This document shows, in pieces, positions 15,809-24,996 of a DNA stretch of 64,000 bases. Made by a program: the position numbers and the translations under genes. The notes beneath the pieces are model-generated. The model had not been told where the DNA came from, ran no database searches, and saw only the letters and a program-made list of their open reading frames with translations. How positions within the stretch are numbered: position 1 is the stretch's first letter; each line of letters starts with the position of its first letter. Origin of the DNA: Actinomadura luzonensis (GTDB lineage Bacteria > Actinomycetota > Actinomycetes > Streptosporangiales > Streptosporangiaceae); assembly GCF_022664455.2 (NCBI RefSeq), contig NZ_JAKRKC020000001.1, forward strand, positions 3,291,001-3,355,000, given 5' to 3'.

Positions 15809-16378
15809 ATGGCAGAGATCTTGTTGTTTCACCACATTCAGGGGCAGACGACCGGATTCCTCGGCTTCGCCGACGAGCTACGCCAGGCCGGGCACACCGT
15901 GCACGCACCGGATCTCTTCGCCGGGCGCACCTTCGCCAGCCTGGACGACGGCCTGGCCCACGCCGAGAAGATCGGCTTCGACAACCTTCTCCAGCAGGGT
16001 GTCCGCACTGCCGACACTCTGCCGAGCGAGATGGTGTACGCCGGCTGGTCGCTCGGCGTCATGCCGGCCCAGACGCTGGCGCAGGCGCGGCCGGGCGCCC
16101 GCGGGGCGCTGCTCTTCGAGGCCTGCCTACCCGCCGCGGAGTGGCCGGAAGAGCTGCCCGTGCAGATCCACGGCATGGACGCCGACCCGGTCTTCGCCGG
16201 CGACGGCGACCTTGACGCCGCCCGCACCCTGGTCGCCTCGGCCAAGCACGGCGAGCTGTTCGTCTACCCGGGTGACCGGCACCTGTTCGCCGACGCCGGC
16301 CTGCCCTCCTATGACGCCCACGCGGCCGCGCTGCTCATGCGCCGCACACTCGACTTCCTCGGCCGAACCGCACCGTGA
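15809..16378 (+). CDS. Dienelactone hydrolase family protein
   Basis: 189 residues, a compact alpha/beta hydrolase. The nucleophile elbow is GWSLG (Ser instead of the Cys of classical dienelactone hydrolase). The acid is in MDADPVF and the His in YPGDRHLFAD, so the triad is complete. AGGAGG lies 7 nt before the ATG. It is divergent from the ArsR-type regulator 60 bp away and probably regulated by it. The substrate is unknown; a cytosolic esterase is most likely. Confidence 0.85.
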   Translation: MAEILLFHHIQGQTTGFLGFADELRQAGHTVHAPDLFAGRTFASLDDGLAHAEKIGFDNLLQQGVRTADTLPSEMVYAGWSLGVMPAQTLAQARPGARGALLFEACLPAAEWPEELPVQIHGMDADPVFAGDGDLDAARTLVASAKHGELFVYPGDRHLFADAGLPSYDAHAAALLMRRTLDFLGRTAP

Positions 16379-16395
16379 CGGACAGGGATACTGCC

Positions 16396-17430
16396 TCAAT
16401 GGCTGCTGAGTACGCCCAGAGTGACCAGTTCCGTGGTGCCCGCATCGCACTTGAACTCGATCGCGGCCATCAGCTTGGGCAGCATCCGCCGGTAGTAGGA
16501 CGAATACGAGCTGGTCAGCACGGTCCGCACCTGGGCCTTGAACGTCTTGGCGTCCGCTTTCGCCTCGGCCACCAGCGCCTTCAACGTCGCCTCCCCGCCC
16601 GCTACCGCGGGGAACACCACCTGCCGGACCGTCCCCTCCGGCCACCACAGTGATGCCTCGGCGATGGAGAACAGCTTCTCGGTCTTGCGGTGCACCTTCT
16701 TGGCCTCGGCCTCGATCGCCCGCTCGACCTTCCGCTCCGCCCGGGTGTTGACCAGCGCCCCCATCAACGACGATCGAATCGCCCGGGCCCGCCAGGAGGC
16801 CACCAGCCGATCCGAGTAGCCGCCGAGCAGATCTGCTGGAAGCCCGAGCGTCCTGGCCCGCCGCAGCTTCCGGATCTCCTCCAGCAACGTCTCCAGGCCC
16901 AGCCGGCCAGGGTCGGACCTCAGCTCCTGCAGGAACCCGTCTTCGCCTGTGGCCAGCTCCCACGGCGCCCGCGTCGAGTCCGCCGACGACCCGTTCAGCA
17001 CATGCAGGGAGAACTCCCGCTCGGAGCGTGCTCTGCCTGCTCCTGCTATCCGCTCGACCCGGCCCGGCGACTCAATCTTCAACGTCCGGCAGCGGGCCAG
17101 CAGCGCCGCCCGCAGCCCCTCGTCGGTGAACACCATCGGACAGATCTTGTCTGCCAGCCACGTGGCCAGCACGTCCTCATCCGCCCGGGTCGACTCCCGA
17201 AACCCCAGCGCCTCACGCACCTGCTTGCGGTGGTACCCGATCGTCGACCCAGACCACCGAGGTCCCAGAACAGCGCAGGGCCGACCTTCACCTGCCCCGC
17301 CACGTAGTCGACGGCGGCCTTGGGTACCTCGCCCGCGTGCCGCGGGAACCGGCCCTCCTGCTCGAAGAATTTCAGCAACAGACCAAAGCCCAGACGTGTC
17401 GCGCCCGTCTGGGGCAACACGATCGAACGG
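16396..17430 (-). pseudogene. Tn3-family transposase, truncated and frameshifted
   Basis: The first part reads GATRLGFGLLLKFFEQEGRFPRHAGEVPKAAVDYVAGQV, a standard N-terminal (DUF4158) block of Tn3 transposases. A frameshift near 17230 is followed by VREALGFREST...VLATWLADKICPM and LHVLNGSSADSTRAPWELATGE. The frame ends at 16396 after about 340 residues in total. A functional TnpA is about 1000 residues with the DDE domain in the second half, which is absent. No terminal 38-bp repeats were found next to it. Confidence 0.85.
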
Positions 17431-17671
17431 GGAACACCCCTACGCCCCGGTACGCGCGATTCGTGACGACCACGAACCGCAACCGTGATCCAGCTCATCG
17501 CTACTTTGTGGCTGGAGCCACCTTCGGGAGCGGAGGGCCGTGTCAGGACGGCGACGGTCCGGTGTCAGCGCCTCCGGCGATCGTGGAGGCGTGCCGGGGC
17601 GGACCCGGCACCCGACCAAGGCAATGACGCCGGACATCGCGGGCATCGGCCTGCGGGCAAGGAGCTTGATC

Positions 17672-18895
17672 ATGGGAACCGCCGGTTTCTCCGAGGCAGG
17701 GCTGCGCAGGGTGCGCGAGGTGCTGGCCCGGCATGTCGACTCGGGGAAGATCCCGGGCGTGGTCGCCCTGGTCAGCCGGGGCGGCCGGGCGCACGTCGAG
17801 GCGCTCGGCACGATGCGGCACGACGGCGGCGCGCCGATGCGCCGCGACACGATCTTCCGGATGGCCTCCACCTCGAAGCCGGTCTCGATCGCCGCGGCGA
17901 TGGTGCTGCTGGACGAGTGCCGGCTGCGGCTGGACGACGTGGTCGATCCGTGGCTGCCCGAGCTGGCCGACCGTCAGGTGCTGACGCGGCCCGACGCCGA
18001 ACTGGACGACACCGTCCCGGCGCGCCGGCCGATCACCGTACGGGACGTGCTGACCTCCACGTTCGGTCTCGGCATGGACTTCACCGCCCTGGGCAAGCCG
18101 ATCATGAACGCCGTCTTCGAGAAGGGCCTCACCCCGAACCTGCCGACCCCGGTGCCCGAGCCGGACGAGTGGATGCGCCGCCTGGGCGAGCTGCCGCTGA
18201 TGTACCAGCCCGGCGAGCAGTGGCAGTACCACATCAGCAGCGACCTGGTCGGCGTCCTCGTCTCCCGGGTCACCGGCCAGTCGTTCGAGGAGTTCCTGCG
18301 TGAGCGCGTCTTCGAGCCTCTCGGCATGACCGACACCGGCTTCCACGTGCCCGCCGACCAGATCGACCGGCTGCCCACCCTGTACGCCCCCGACCCGGCC
18401 ACCGGCGAGTTCCTCGCCTGGGACGAGCCAGAGAACGGCCGGTGGAGCACACCGCCGGCGTTCCAGGGCGGCGGCGGCGGACTGGTCTCCACCGCCGACG
18501 ACTACCACGCCTACTTCCAGATGCTGCTCAACGGCGGCCTGCACCGCGGCAGGCGCATCCTGTCGAGGCCGGCCGTCGAGCTGATGACCACCAACCGGCT
18601 CACCCCCGAGCAGAACGCCGCCCGCACGGCCCTGGCGGTCAACAACGTGCACATCTCCTTCGGCCAGGGCCAGCAGGGCGGCTGGGGGCTCGGCATGGCG
18701 GTGCGCACCTACCGCGGCGACTACGCCCCCGTCGGCCAGTTCGGCTGGGACGGCGGCAGCGGCACCTCCGCCTACGCCGACCCCGCCAACCAGCTCACCG
18801 GCATCCTGCTCTGCCAGCTCGGCTACTCCGTGCCCAACCCGGCCCACCTGATGAACGACTTCTGGACCACCCTCTACCAGGCCCTCGACGACTGA
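17672..18895 (+). CDS. Beta-lactamase-fold serine hydrolase (class C / esterase-like)
   Basis: 407 residues from ATG 17672, chosen for AAGGAG 7 nt upstream; the frame is open further upstream without homology. The catalytic S-x-x-K is STSK (RMASTSKPVS), the second motif is Y-H-I in QWQYHISSDLVG, and WDGGSGT replaces the KTG box. No signal peptide precedes it, so it is likely a cytosolic esterase (EstB/family VIII-like) rather than a secreted beta-lactamase. A second enzyme of this superfamily lies at the right end of the window. Confidence 0.88.
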   Translation: MGTAGFSEAGLRRVREVLARHVDSGKIPGVVALVSRGGRAHVEALGTMRHDGGAPMRRDTIFRMASTSKPVSIAAAMVLLDECRLRLDDVVDPWLPELADRQVLTRPDAELDDTVPARRPITVRDVLTSTFGLGMDFTALGKPIMNAVFEKGLTPNLPTPVPEPDEWMRRLGELPLMYQPGEQWQYHISSDLVGVLVSRVTGQSFEEFLRERVFEPLGMTDTGFHVPADQIDRLPTLYAPDPATGEFLAWDEPENGRWSTPPAFQGGGGGLVSTADDYHAYFQMLLNGGLHRGRRILSRPAVELMTTNRLTPEQNAARTALAVNNVHISFGQGQQGGWGLGMAVRTYRGDYAPVGQFGWDGGSGTSAYADPANQLTGILLCQLGYSVPNPAHLMNDFWTTLYQALDD

Positions 18896-18935
18896 GCCCC
18901 GGCCGCCGGGCGCGGGCGCGCCCGATCGGGCGTGA

Positions 18936-19454
18936 CTACGGCCAGGGTGACGGCGGCGGCTCCTGCGAGCGGAGGACCGGGGCGAGGGCCCGCGCGTCCG
19001 GGTGGAGGGCCCGGGCGCACCGCGTGAGCGTCTCCGCGAGCGCGGCGCGGTCCGGGACGTCGATCTCGGCGAGCATGACGGCTTCGATGTCGTCGAGGGA
19101 GCGGTCGCACCGCCGCAGGGTGCTCAGGCCCTTCGCGGTGAGGCGGGTGCGCAGCGCGCGGCCGCCGCGGGGATGCGGCTCGCGGCGGATCAGGCCGCGT
19201 TGTTCGAGGTCGCGGATGACCAGGTTCATCGCCTGCGGGGTGACGAAGGCGATGCGGGCCAGGTCGGCCGAGGACGGCGCGTCGCGGAGGCGCAGCTCGG
19301 CGAGCGCCATGTATCCGGTGGTCGTCATGCCGTGCCGGGCCAGCGCGTCATCCAGGCAGGCGCGGATGCGGCGTTCCAGCCGGAACACCAGATAGCTCAC
19401 ATGGGGCGGCGGGGCGTCCGGCGCAGCGGCCGCGGGGGTACCCGGATCGGTCAC
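18936..19454 (-). CDS. MarR family transcriptional regulator
   Basis: 172 residues from GTG 19454; ATG 19505 would add 17 residues and start almost inside the operator. The winged helix reads SSADLARIAFVTPQAMNLVIRDLEQRGLIRREPHPRGGRALRTRLTAKG, the MarR recognition helix and wing. A perfect palindrome (19510-19528) stands between it and the divergent secreted esterase gene, so it very likely represses both. The ligand is unknown; aromatic acids such as ferulate are common MarR ligands and would fit an esterase target. Confidence 0.9.
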   Translation of the reverse strand: MTDPGTPAAAAPDAPPPHVSYLVFRLERRIRACLDDALARHGMTTTGYMALAELRLRDAPSSADLARIAFVTPQAMNLVIRDLEQRGLIRREPHPRGGRALRTRLTAKGLSTLRRCDRSLDDIEAVMLAEIDVPDRAALAETLTRCARALHPDARALAPVLRSQEPPPSPWP

Positions 19455-19509
19455 CAGGAGACGATATCGCGCCCCGCCGAAAGGGGCCGCGAATGTAAGT
19501 TTCATCCCG

Positions 19510-19543
19510 TTATCAAGTGCCTTGATAACAAGGTACTTGATAA
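19510..19543. promoter_or_regulatory. MarR operator: perfect palindrome plus a third half-site
   Basis: TTATCAAG (19510-19517), TGC, CTTGATAA (19521-19528) is a perfect 19-bp palindrome. A third CTTGATAA sits at 19536-19543, so the right arm is repeated at 15-bp spacing. It lies in the divergent gap between the MarR gene and the esterase gene. Confidence 0.8.
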
Positions 19544-19698
19544 CCAGGGGAAACAACTTCACCCCAGGTGGACCGGCGGGCAGCCGCACCGGGCGCGCAT
19601 TGACGGTGGAGAGTGGCGCTTCTATTTTCCAGCGACCGACCTCATTACGCGGCGGACCGGTCCGCGGCGCGCCGCGGACAAGGAGAGGAGGAGCGCGA

Positions 19699-21552
19699 AT
19701 GACACGATTGACCACCGTGCTGGCCAGTGCCTGCGCCGCGGCGCTCTTTGCCGTCATGACCGTGGTGCTCGGATCGCCGGCCGCCGCCGCCAGTCTGGTG
19801 GAGGTGACCAGCTTCGGCACCAACCCGGGCAACATGCGGATGCACGTCTACGTGCCGGACTCGCACCCGGCCTCGCCGGCGATCGTGGTGGCGATGCACG
19901 GCTGCGGCGGCTCCGGCCCCGGCTTCTACCAGGGCAGCGAGTTCGCCTCGCTGGCGGACCGCTACGGCTTCGTCGTCATCTACCCGACCGCCACCCAGTC
20001 GGCGGGGTTCGGCAACTGCTTCGACACCTGGTCGGACGCGGCCAAGCAGCGCGGCGGCGGCAGCGACCCGGTCTCGATCATCTCGATGATCAACTACGTC
20101 GAGCGGACCTACCAGGGAGACCCGAACCGCGTCTACGCCACCGGAAGCTCGTCCGGCGGCATGATGACGCAGCACATGCTCGCCCTCTACCCGGACGTGT
20201 TCAAGGCGGGCGCCTCCTTCATGGGCGTGCCCTTCAACTGCTTCGCCGGCGCCGCCGACTACCCGCCCGGAAGCAGCAAGTGCACCGGCGGGAGCATGGA
20301 CCGCACACCCCAGCAGTGGGGCGACGCGGTCCGCCAGGCGTACCCGGGATACTCCGGCCCCCGCCCGCGCGTCCAGCTGTGGCACGGCACCAGCGACACC
20401 CTGGTGCCGTACTCGCTGCTGCGGGAGTCGATCGAGCAGTGGACCAACGTGTTCGGGCTGAGCCAGACCCCGACCAGCACCGACACCCCGCAGTCGGGCT
20501 GGACCCGCAGCCGGTACGCCGACACCTCCGGCACCGTGCAGGTGGAGGCGTACAGCGTCCAGGGCGCCGGGCACGTCCTCCCGCAGAGCGGCATGGCGCT
20601 CTACGCCGTCCAGTTCTTCGGCCTGACCACCAGCCAGACCGACACCACGCCGCCGACCACGCCCGGCACCCCGGCGGTGTCGAACGTGACCGCCACCAGC
20701 GCCACGCTGACCTGGGCCGCGTCCACCGACCAGGGCGGCTCCGGCCTGGCCGGCTACAACGTCTACCGCGAGCAGGGCGCCACCGACCCGCAGCTCGGCC
20801 AGTCCGCCACCACCTCGATCACCCTGACCGGCCTGACGGCCGGCACGCAGTACCAGGTGTACGTCCGGGCGCGGGACGGCGCGGGCAACCTGTCGGGCAA
20901 CTCCGCGACCGCCACCTTCACCACGACCGCCGGCGGAGGCGACACCACGCCGCCGACCGCCCCGTCCGGGCTCACCGCCTCGAACACCACCGCCACCGGC
21001 ACCACCCTGACCTGGACGGCCTCCACCGACGACACCGGCGTGACCGGCTACGACATCCTGCGCGCCCCCGGCGCGTCGGGCGGGACGTTCACCCAGGCCG
21101 GCACCTCGGCCACGACCTCGTTCACCGACACGGGCCTGACCGCGGGCACCACCTACCGCTACCAGGTCCGGGCCCGCGACGCCGCCGGCAACGTCTCGGC
21201 GGTGTCCGGCACCGTCCAGGTCACTACGCAGGGCGGCACCACCGGCGCCTGCTCGGCCACCCCGACCGTGCAGTCCCAGTGGGCGACCGGGTACGTGATC
21301 CAGCCGCTGACCATCACCAACACCAGCACCGCGACGATCACCAGCTGGACGGTCACGTTCACGCTCCCGGCCGGGCACACGCTCACCGGCTCGTGGAACG
21401 CCACCGTCACCACCAGCGGGCAGACCGTCACGGTCAGGAGCGTGAGCTTCAACGGCACGCTCGCGCCGGGAGCCAGCACCACCAGCTTCGGCTTCCAGGC
21501 GAGCAGGCCCAACGGCAACACCGCCCTGCCGTCCGGCTACACCTGCGCCTGA
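19699..21552 (+). CDS. Secreted PHB-depolymerase/CE1-type esterase with two FN3 domains and a CBM2
   Basis: 617 residues. Signal peptide 1-31; esterase domain about 32-310 with Ser151 in the lipase box G-S-S-S-G, an acid in WHGTSDTLVPY and His in GAGHVLP. Two fibronectin type III repeats (about 320-415 and 418-512, each opening DTTPPT) lead to a C-terminal CBM2-like cellulose/chitin-binding domain (CSATPTVQSQW...). This architecture is typical of acetylxylan or feruloyl esterases and polyester depolymerases that work on plant-wall or plastic-like polymers. AGGAGAGGAGGA precedes the ATG. It is divergent from a MarR gene across the operator at 19510-19543. Confidence 0.9.
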   Translation: MTRLTTVLASACAAALFAVMTVVLGSPAAAASLVEVTSFGTNPGNMRMHVYVPDSHPASPAIVVAMHGCGGSGPGFYQGSEFASLADRYGFVVIYPTATQSAGFGNCFDTWSDAAKQRGGGSDPVSIISMINYVERTYQGDPNRVYATGSSSGGMMTQHMLALYPDVFKAGASFMGVPFNCFAGAADYPPGSSKCTGGSMDRTPQQWGDAVRQAYPGYSGPRPRVQLWHGTSDTLVPYSLLRESIEQWTNVFGLSQTPTSTDTPQSGWTRSRYADTSGTVQVEAYSVQGAGHVLPQSGMALYAVQFFGLTTSQTDTTPPTTPGTPAVSNVTATSATLTWAASTDQGGSGLAGYNVYREQGATDPQLGQSATTSITLTGLTAGTQYQVYVRARDGAGNLSGNSATATFTTTAGGGDTTPPTAPSGLTASNTTATGTTLTWTASTDDTGVTGYDILRAPGASGGTFTQAGTSATTSFTDTGLTAGTTYRYQVRARDAAGNVSAVSGTVQVTTQGGTTGACSATPTVQSQWATGYVIQPLTITNTSTATITSWTVTFTLPAGHTLTGSWNATVTTSGQTVTVRSVSFNGTLAPGASTTSFGFQASRPNGNTALPSGYTCA

Positions 21553-21565
21553 CCGCCCGCGCGCT

Positions 21566-21605
21566 CCGCTGATCACGGTCCCGCCACCGGGGCCGTGATC
21601 AGCGG
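21566..21605. terminator. Bidirectional hairpin terminator
   Basis: CCGCTGATCACGG (21566-21578) and CCGTGATCAGCGG (21593-21605) are a perfect 13-bp inverted repeat with a 14-nt loop. It lies between the convergent esterase and alpha/beta hydrolase genes and includes the stop codon of the latter. There is no U-tract, as usual in high-GC actinobacteria. Confidence 0.8.
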
Positions 21606-22426
21606 AAGAAGGCGGACAACGCGCCGGCCACCGTCCCGGGGGCGTTCTCCATCGGGATGTGCCCCGCCCGCGGCACCCGGGCCAGGGTGGTGCCCGGCAT
21701 CTCCCGGGCGAAGCGCTCGGCGTACGCGACCTCCTGGAACGTGTCGTCCTCGCCCCACACCAGCAGCTTCGGCGTGGTGTCCGCGCGCAGGGCGGGCACC
21801 AGGTCCAGGGTGTAGCTGCTGTCGGCGGCGCCGGCCAGCGCCATCCAGGAGCGGCACACGCGCGGGTCGGTCCACGGGTCGAGGTAGTCGGCGAGCTCCG
21901 CCTCCGTCGCGGGCCTGGCCAGGGCGGTCGTCACCGCCGTACGGCGGGCCGCGAGCAGCTCCTCCACCGTCGTCGCGGCCACCACGGCCGGGTCCCGGTA
22001 GCGGGCCACCCCCGGCACCGGCCAGGAGTCGTAGGTGACGGAGTTGACCAGGGCCAGCCGGCCGACGTCCAGCTCCCCGCGCACCAGCAGGTGCTGGGCG
22101 ATCGCGCCGCCGATGTCGTGCCCGGCGACGCTCAGGGGCCCCCGCGCCCCGAGCGCCGCGGCGAAACGCGCCACCCACGACGCCAGCGCGGGCACCGCCG
22201 CCGTCTCCAGCGTGAGCTCCCCCTCCGACCGGCCCAGGCCGGGCAGGTCCACCGCCACGGGACGCAGCCCGGCCGCCGCCAGGTCACTGAGCACCGGCAG
22301 CCACACCCGGCTCCAGTACGTGCCGTGCAGCAACAGCACCACCGGCCCACGCTCGCCCGCGGTCAGGTAACTGGCCTGCCGCCCGTCCACCTCGATCGTC
22401 AATCTCTGGATCATGGGCATAACCAT
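21599..22426 (-). CDS. Alpha/beta hydrolase, epoxide hydrolase/haloalkane dehalogenase-like
   Basis: 275 residues. The nucleophile elbow is G-H-D-I-G-G (SVAGHDIGGAIAQHL), so the nucleophile is Asp rather than Ser, as in epoxide hydrolases and haloalkane dehalogenases. The oxyanion region is LLLHGTYW, the acid is in WGEDDTFQ and the base His in AGHIPMENAP. Cytosolic. The start could also be the Met a few codons inside (MIQRLTI). It is divergent from the LysR regulator at 22474, which is its likely controller. Confidence 0.85.
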   Translation of the reverse strand: MVMPMIQRLTIEVDGRQASYLTAGERGPVVLLLHGTYWSRVWLPVLSDLAAAGLRPVAVDLPGLGRSEGELTLETAAVPALASWVARFAAALGARGPLSVAGHDIGGAIAQHLLVRGELDVGRLALVNSVTYDSWPVPGVARYRDPAVVAATTVEELLAARRTAVTTALARPATEAELADYLDPWTDPRVCRSWMALAGAADSSYTLDLVPALRADTTPKLLVWGEDDTFQEVAYAERFAREMPGTTLARVPRAGHIPMENAPGTVAGALSAFFR

Positions 22427-22473
22427 CCGGTTCTGATCCGGCTTTCGTCAAATATCATTTAGGGTATGCCGCT

Positions 22474-23337
22474 ATGACGTTGGCGCAGCTCCGGGCGTTC
22501 ATCGCGGTGGCCGAACACGGCGGCTTCACGGCCGCGGCCGAGCACATCGGCATGTCCCAGCCCGCCGTGAGCCGCGCCGTCACCGGCCTGGAGCGGGAGC
22601 TCGGCGCGCCCCTGTTCGTCCGGCACCGCGACGGGATCGCCCTCACCGAGGCCGGCCGGCGCGCCCTCGCCCGCGCCCGCGAGACCCTGCGGAGCTTCGA
22701 CCTCATCCGGGCCGAGGTCGCGGCCGCCGCCGGGCAGGTGACCGGGATGCTGCGCCTGGCCAGCCTCCCCAGCGCCACCGGCACCCTCATGGCCCGGCCG
22801 CTGCGGGCGTTCACCGACCGCTACCCGCAGGTCCAGATCCGCCTGTTCGAAGGCGTCGACGACGACATCCGCGCCTGGCTGAGCCGGGGGGCGGCCGAGA
22901 TCGGCGTCGTCACGCTGCCCGCGCCCGGCCTGCACACCCTCCACCTCAGCACCCACGACATGGTGGCCGTGCTGCCCGCCGGCCACCCCCTGGCCCGGCG
23001 GCCCGACGTGCGCCTCGCCGACCTCGCCGGGCAGCCGTTCATCCTCAGCACGGCGGGCTGCCGTCCCCTGATCATGGGCGCCTCGCAGGCGGCGGGCGTC
23101 CGGCTGGACATCGCCTACGAGGCCGGCGGCCCCGCCGCCATCCTGGAGATGGTGGCCGCCGGGCTCGGCGTCAGCATCGTGCCCACGCTGGGCCTGCCGG
23201 CCGACCTCGGCGCCGTGACGGTGCGGCCCCTGGCGCCGAGGATGACGCGGTCGCTGGCGCTGGCCGTCCCGTCCCTCCAGGACTGCGCGCCCGCGGCGCG
23301 CGCCTTCCTCCGGCAGTTCGAGGAAGAAGATCGCTGA
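22474..23337 (+). CDS. LysR family transcriptional regulator
   Basis: 287 residues. The N-terminal HTH reads LAQLRAFIAVAEHGGFTAAAEHIGMSQPAVSRAVTGLERELG, followed by the linker helix and a periplasmic-binding-protein-like effector domain (about 90-285). Standard LysR length. The divergent hydrolase 48 bp away is the expected target; the two-gene monooxygenase run downstream may also respond. The AT-rich spot TCAAATATCATTTAGG just before the start is the likely promoter/binding area. Confidence 0.93.
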   Translation: MTLAQLRAFIAVAEHGGFTAAAEHIGMSQPAVSRAVTGLERELGAPLFVRHRDGIALTEAGRRALARARETLRSFDLIRAEVAAAAGQVTGMLRLASLPSATGTLMARPLRAFTDRYPQVQIRLFEGVDDDIRAWLSRGAAEIGVVTLPAPGLHTLHLSTHDMVAVLPAGHPLARRPDVRLADLAGQPFILSTAGCRPLIMGASQAAGVRLDIAYEAGGPAAILEMVAAGLGVSIVPTLGLPADLGAVTVRPLAPRMTRSLALAVPSLQDCAPAARAFLRQFEEEDR

Positions 23338-23351
23338 CGTCCTTCTCCTGC

Positions 23352-23837
23352 ATGTCTGGAATGACGGGCGACCGTGAGCGCATCATGGAGTGGGTGGAGC
23401 AGGCGGCGGTGTTCTGCATCGACGAGTACGCCGTGCCGCCCATCGCCGGCCGCGTGCTGGCCTGGCTGATGATCTGCGACCCGCCGGAGCAGTCGGCCGG
23501 CCAGATCGCCGAGGCGATCGGCGCGAGCAGGGCGTCGCTGGCCACCAGCATGCGCCTGCTCATCGACGCCGGGTTCGTGCGCCGCCGCACCCGACCAGGG
23601 CAGAAGACCCACTACTACCGCGTGGACGACGACGCCTGGGAACGGGTCGTCCGGCGCAGGGTGGCGGGCCTGGCCGCCTTCCGCGAGATCACCGCGGCGG
23701 GCATGGAGCTGACCGGCTCCGACCCGGCGCGCGCCGGGCGGCTGCGCGCGGCGCACAACGTCTTCGACTGGATGGACAAGGCCTTCGCGAGCATGCCCGG
23801 GCCGCAGCCGAACGAGGGAGCTGCCGATGAGGCGTGA
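23352..23837 (+). CDS. GbsR/MarR-like transcriptional regulator
   Basis: 161 residues with a winged HTH at about 28-90 (RVLAWLMICDPPEQSAGQIAEAIGASRASLATSMRLLIDAGFVRRRTRPGQKTHYY), the pattern of GbsR-type MarR relatives. The C-terminus is helical (dimerisation). It starts 15 bp after the LysR gene and overlaps the FAD monooxygenase start by 11 bp, so it is the first gene of a coupled run. A similar protein occurs at 27579-28052. No strong ribosome site is seen; ATG 23361 is an alternative start. Confidence 0.8.
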   Translation: MSGMTGDRERIMEWVEQAAVFCIDEYAVPPIAGRVLAWLMICDPPEQSAGQIAEAIGASRASLATSMRLLIDAGFVRRRTRPGQKTHYYRVDDDAWERVVRRRVAGLAAFREITAAGMELTGSDPARAGRLRAAHNVFDWMDKAFASMPGPQPNEGAADEA

Positions 23838-24996
23838 GCAGGGCCGCAGCGCCATCGTGGCCGGGGCCGGGATCGGCGGGCTGGCCGCGGCCGTCGGCCT
23901 GCTGCGCGGCGGGTGGGACGTGACCGTGCTGGAGCGGGCCCCGGAGCTGGGGGAGGTGGGCGCCGGCTGGTCGTTCGCGCCCAACGCGCTGCGCGCGGCC
24001 GACGCGCTGGGCGTCGGCGAGGAGTTCCGGGCGTGCTCGGTGCCCACCGAGGCGGGCGCCACGATGCGGCTGCCGGACGGGACCTACCTGATGCGGTTCC
24101 AGCCGGACGCCGACCCGCCACTGCTCGCCAACCACCGCGCCGACCTGCAGCGCGTGCTGGCCCGGCACGTGCCGGCCGAGCGGATCCGCACCGGTGCCGA
24201 GGTGACCGGCGTCCGCCAGGACGGCGACGGCGTCACGGTCACCTGCCGGGACGGCGGCGAACTGCGGGCCGACCTGCTGGTGGGAGCGGACGGCATCCAC
24301 AGCACGGTACGCCGCCGCGTCTGGCCGGACGCGCCCGAGCCCGTCTTCCAGCGCATCCTGTGCTGGCGCGGGGTGACCGAGCCGGGCGCGGTCCGGGCGG
24401 TGCGCGGGTTCCAGACCTGGGGCCGCGGCGCCCGGTTCGGCGCGCACCCGCTGACCGCGGAGCGGGTGTTCTGGTTCCTCACCGTCCGGCAGGAGCAGCC
24501 GGGCCTGCGCTTCGACGACGACCTTGGCGAGGTGGCGGCCCGCACGCGCGGCTGGCACGAACCCATCCCGGCCCTGCTGGCCGCCACGCCGCCCGGAGCG
24601 GTGCTGTGCCACGACATCCACGACCTGGACCCGCTGCCCTCCTACGCCGAGGGCCGCGTCGCGCTGCTCGGCGACGCCGCCCACGCCATGACCCCCTTCC
24701 TGGCCCAGGGCGCCTGCCAGGCGCTGGAGGACGCCGTCGTGCTCGCCGCCGAGGCGGCCACGGCGAGCTCCGTCCCGCAGGCCCTCGCCCGTTACGACCA
24801 GGCCCGCCGGCCCCGTACCCAGCAGGTGCAGCGCATGGCCAGGACCGACCCCAGGCTCAGCCTGTCCACCAGCCCGGCCACCTACCGGCTCATGACCACG
24901 ATGACCCGCCTGGCCTCCTCCGGCGTGGCCCGCCGCAAGAGCGCCCGGCTCTGGGAGTGGGCTCCTCCCGCTCTGTCCACGGAAGGCGCACGATGA
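23827..24996 (+). CDS. FAD-dependent aromatic-type monooxygenase
   Basis: 389 residues of the PHBH/salicylate-hydroxylase class A flavin monooxygenases. The N-terminal dinucleotide loop is VAGAGIGGLAAAVGLL, then the DG motif LLVGADGIHSTVRRRVW, then the FAD/phosphate motif LLGDAAHAMTPFLAQGACQALEDAVVLA. It would use NAD(P)H and O2 to hydroxylate an aromatic or similar ring. It overlaps the regulator upstream by 11 bp and ends in an ATGA overlap with the next hydrolase, indicating one operon. Confidence 0.92.
   Translation: MRREQGRSAIVAGAGIGGLAAAVGLLRGGWDVTVLERAPELGEVGAGWSFAPNALRAADALGVGEEFRACSVPTEAGATMRLPDGTYLMRFQPDADPPLLANHRADLQRVLARHVPAERIRTGAEVTGVRQDGDGVTVTCRDGGELRADLLVGADGIHSTVRRRVWPDAPEPVFQRILCWRGVTEPGAVRAVRGFQTWGRGARFGAHPLTAERVFWFLTVRQEQPGLRFDDDLGEVAARTRGWHEPIPALLAATPPGAVLCHDIHDLDPLPSYAEGRVALLGDAAHAMTPFLAQGACQALEDAVVLAAEAATASSVPQALARYDQARRPRTQQVQRMARTDPRLSLSTSPATYRLMTTMTRLASSGVARRKSARLWEWAPPALSTEGAR

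Noticed and set aside
18917..18930. Perfect palindrome CGCCCGATCGGGCG after the serine hydrolase gene
   Set aside because: It has almost no loop and is G/C only. It could aid termination between convergent genes, but a 14-bp GC palindrome is expected by chance at this composition.
19645..21576. Long minus-strand open frame opposite the secreted esterase
   Set aside because: Gly/Ala/Arg-rich shadow of the FN3/CBM2 coding sequence; no ribosome site and no recognisable domain.
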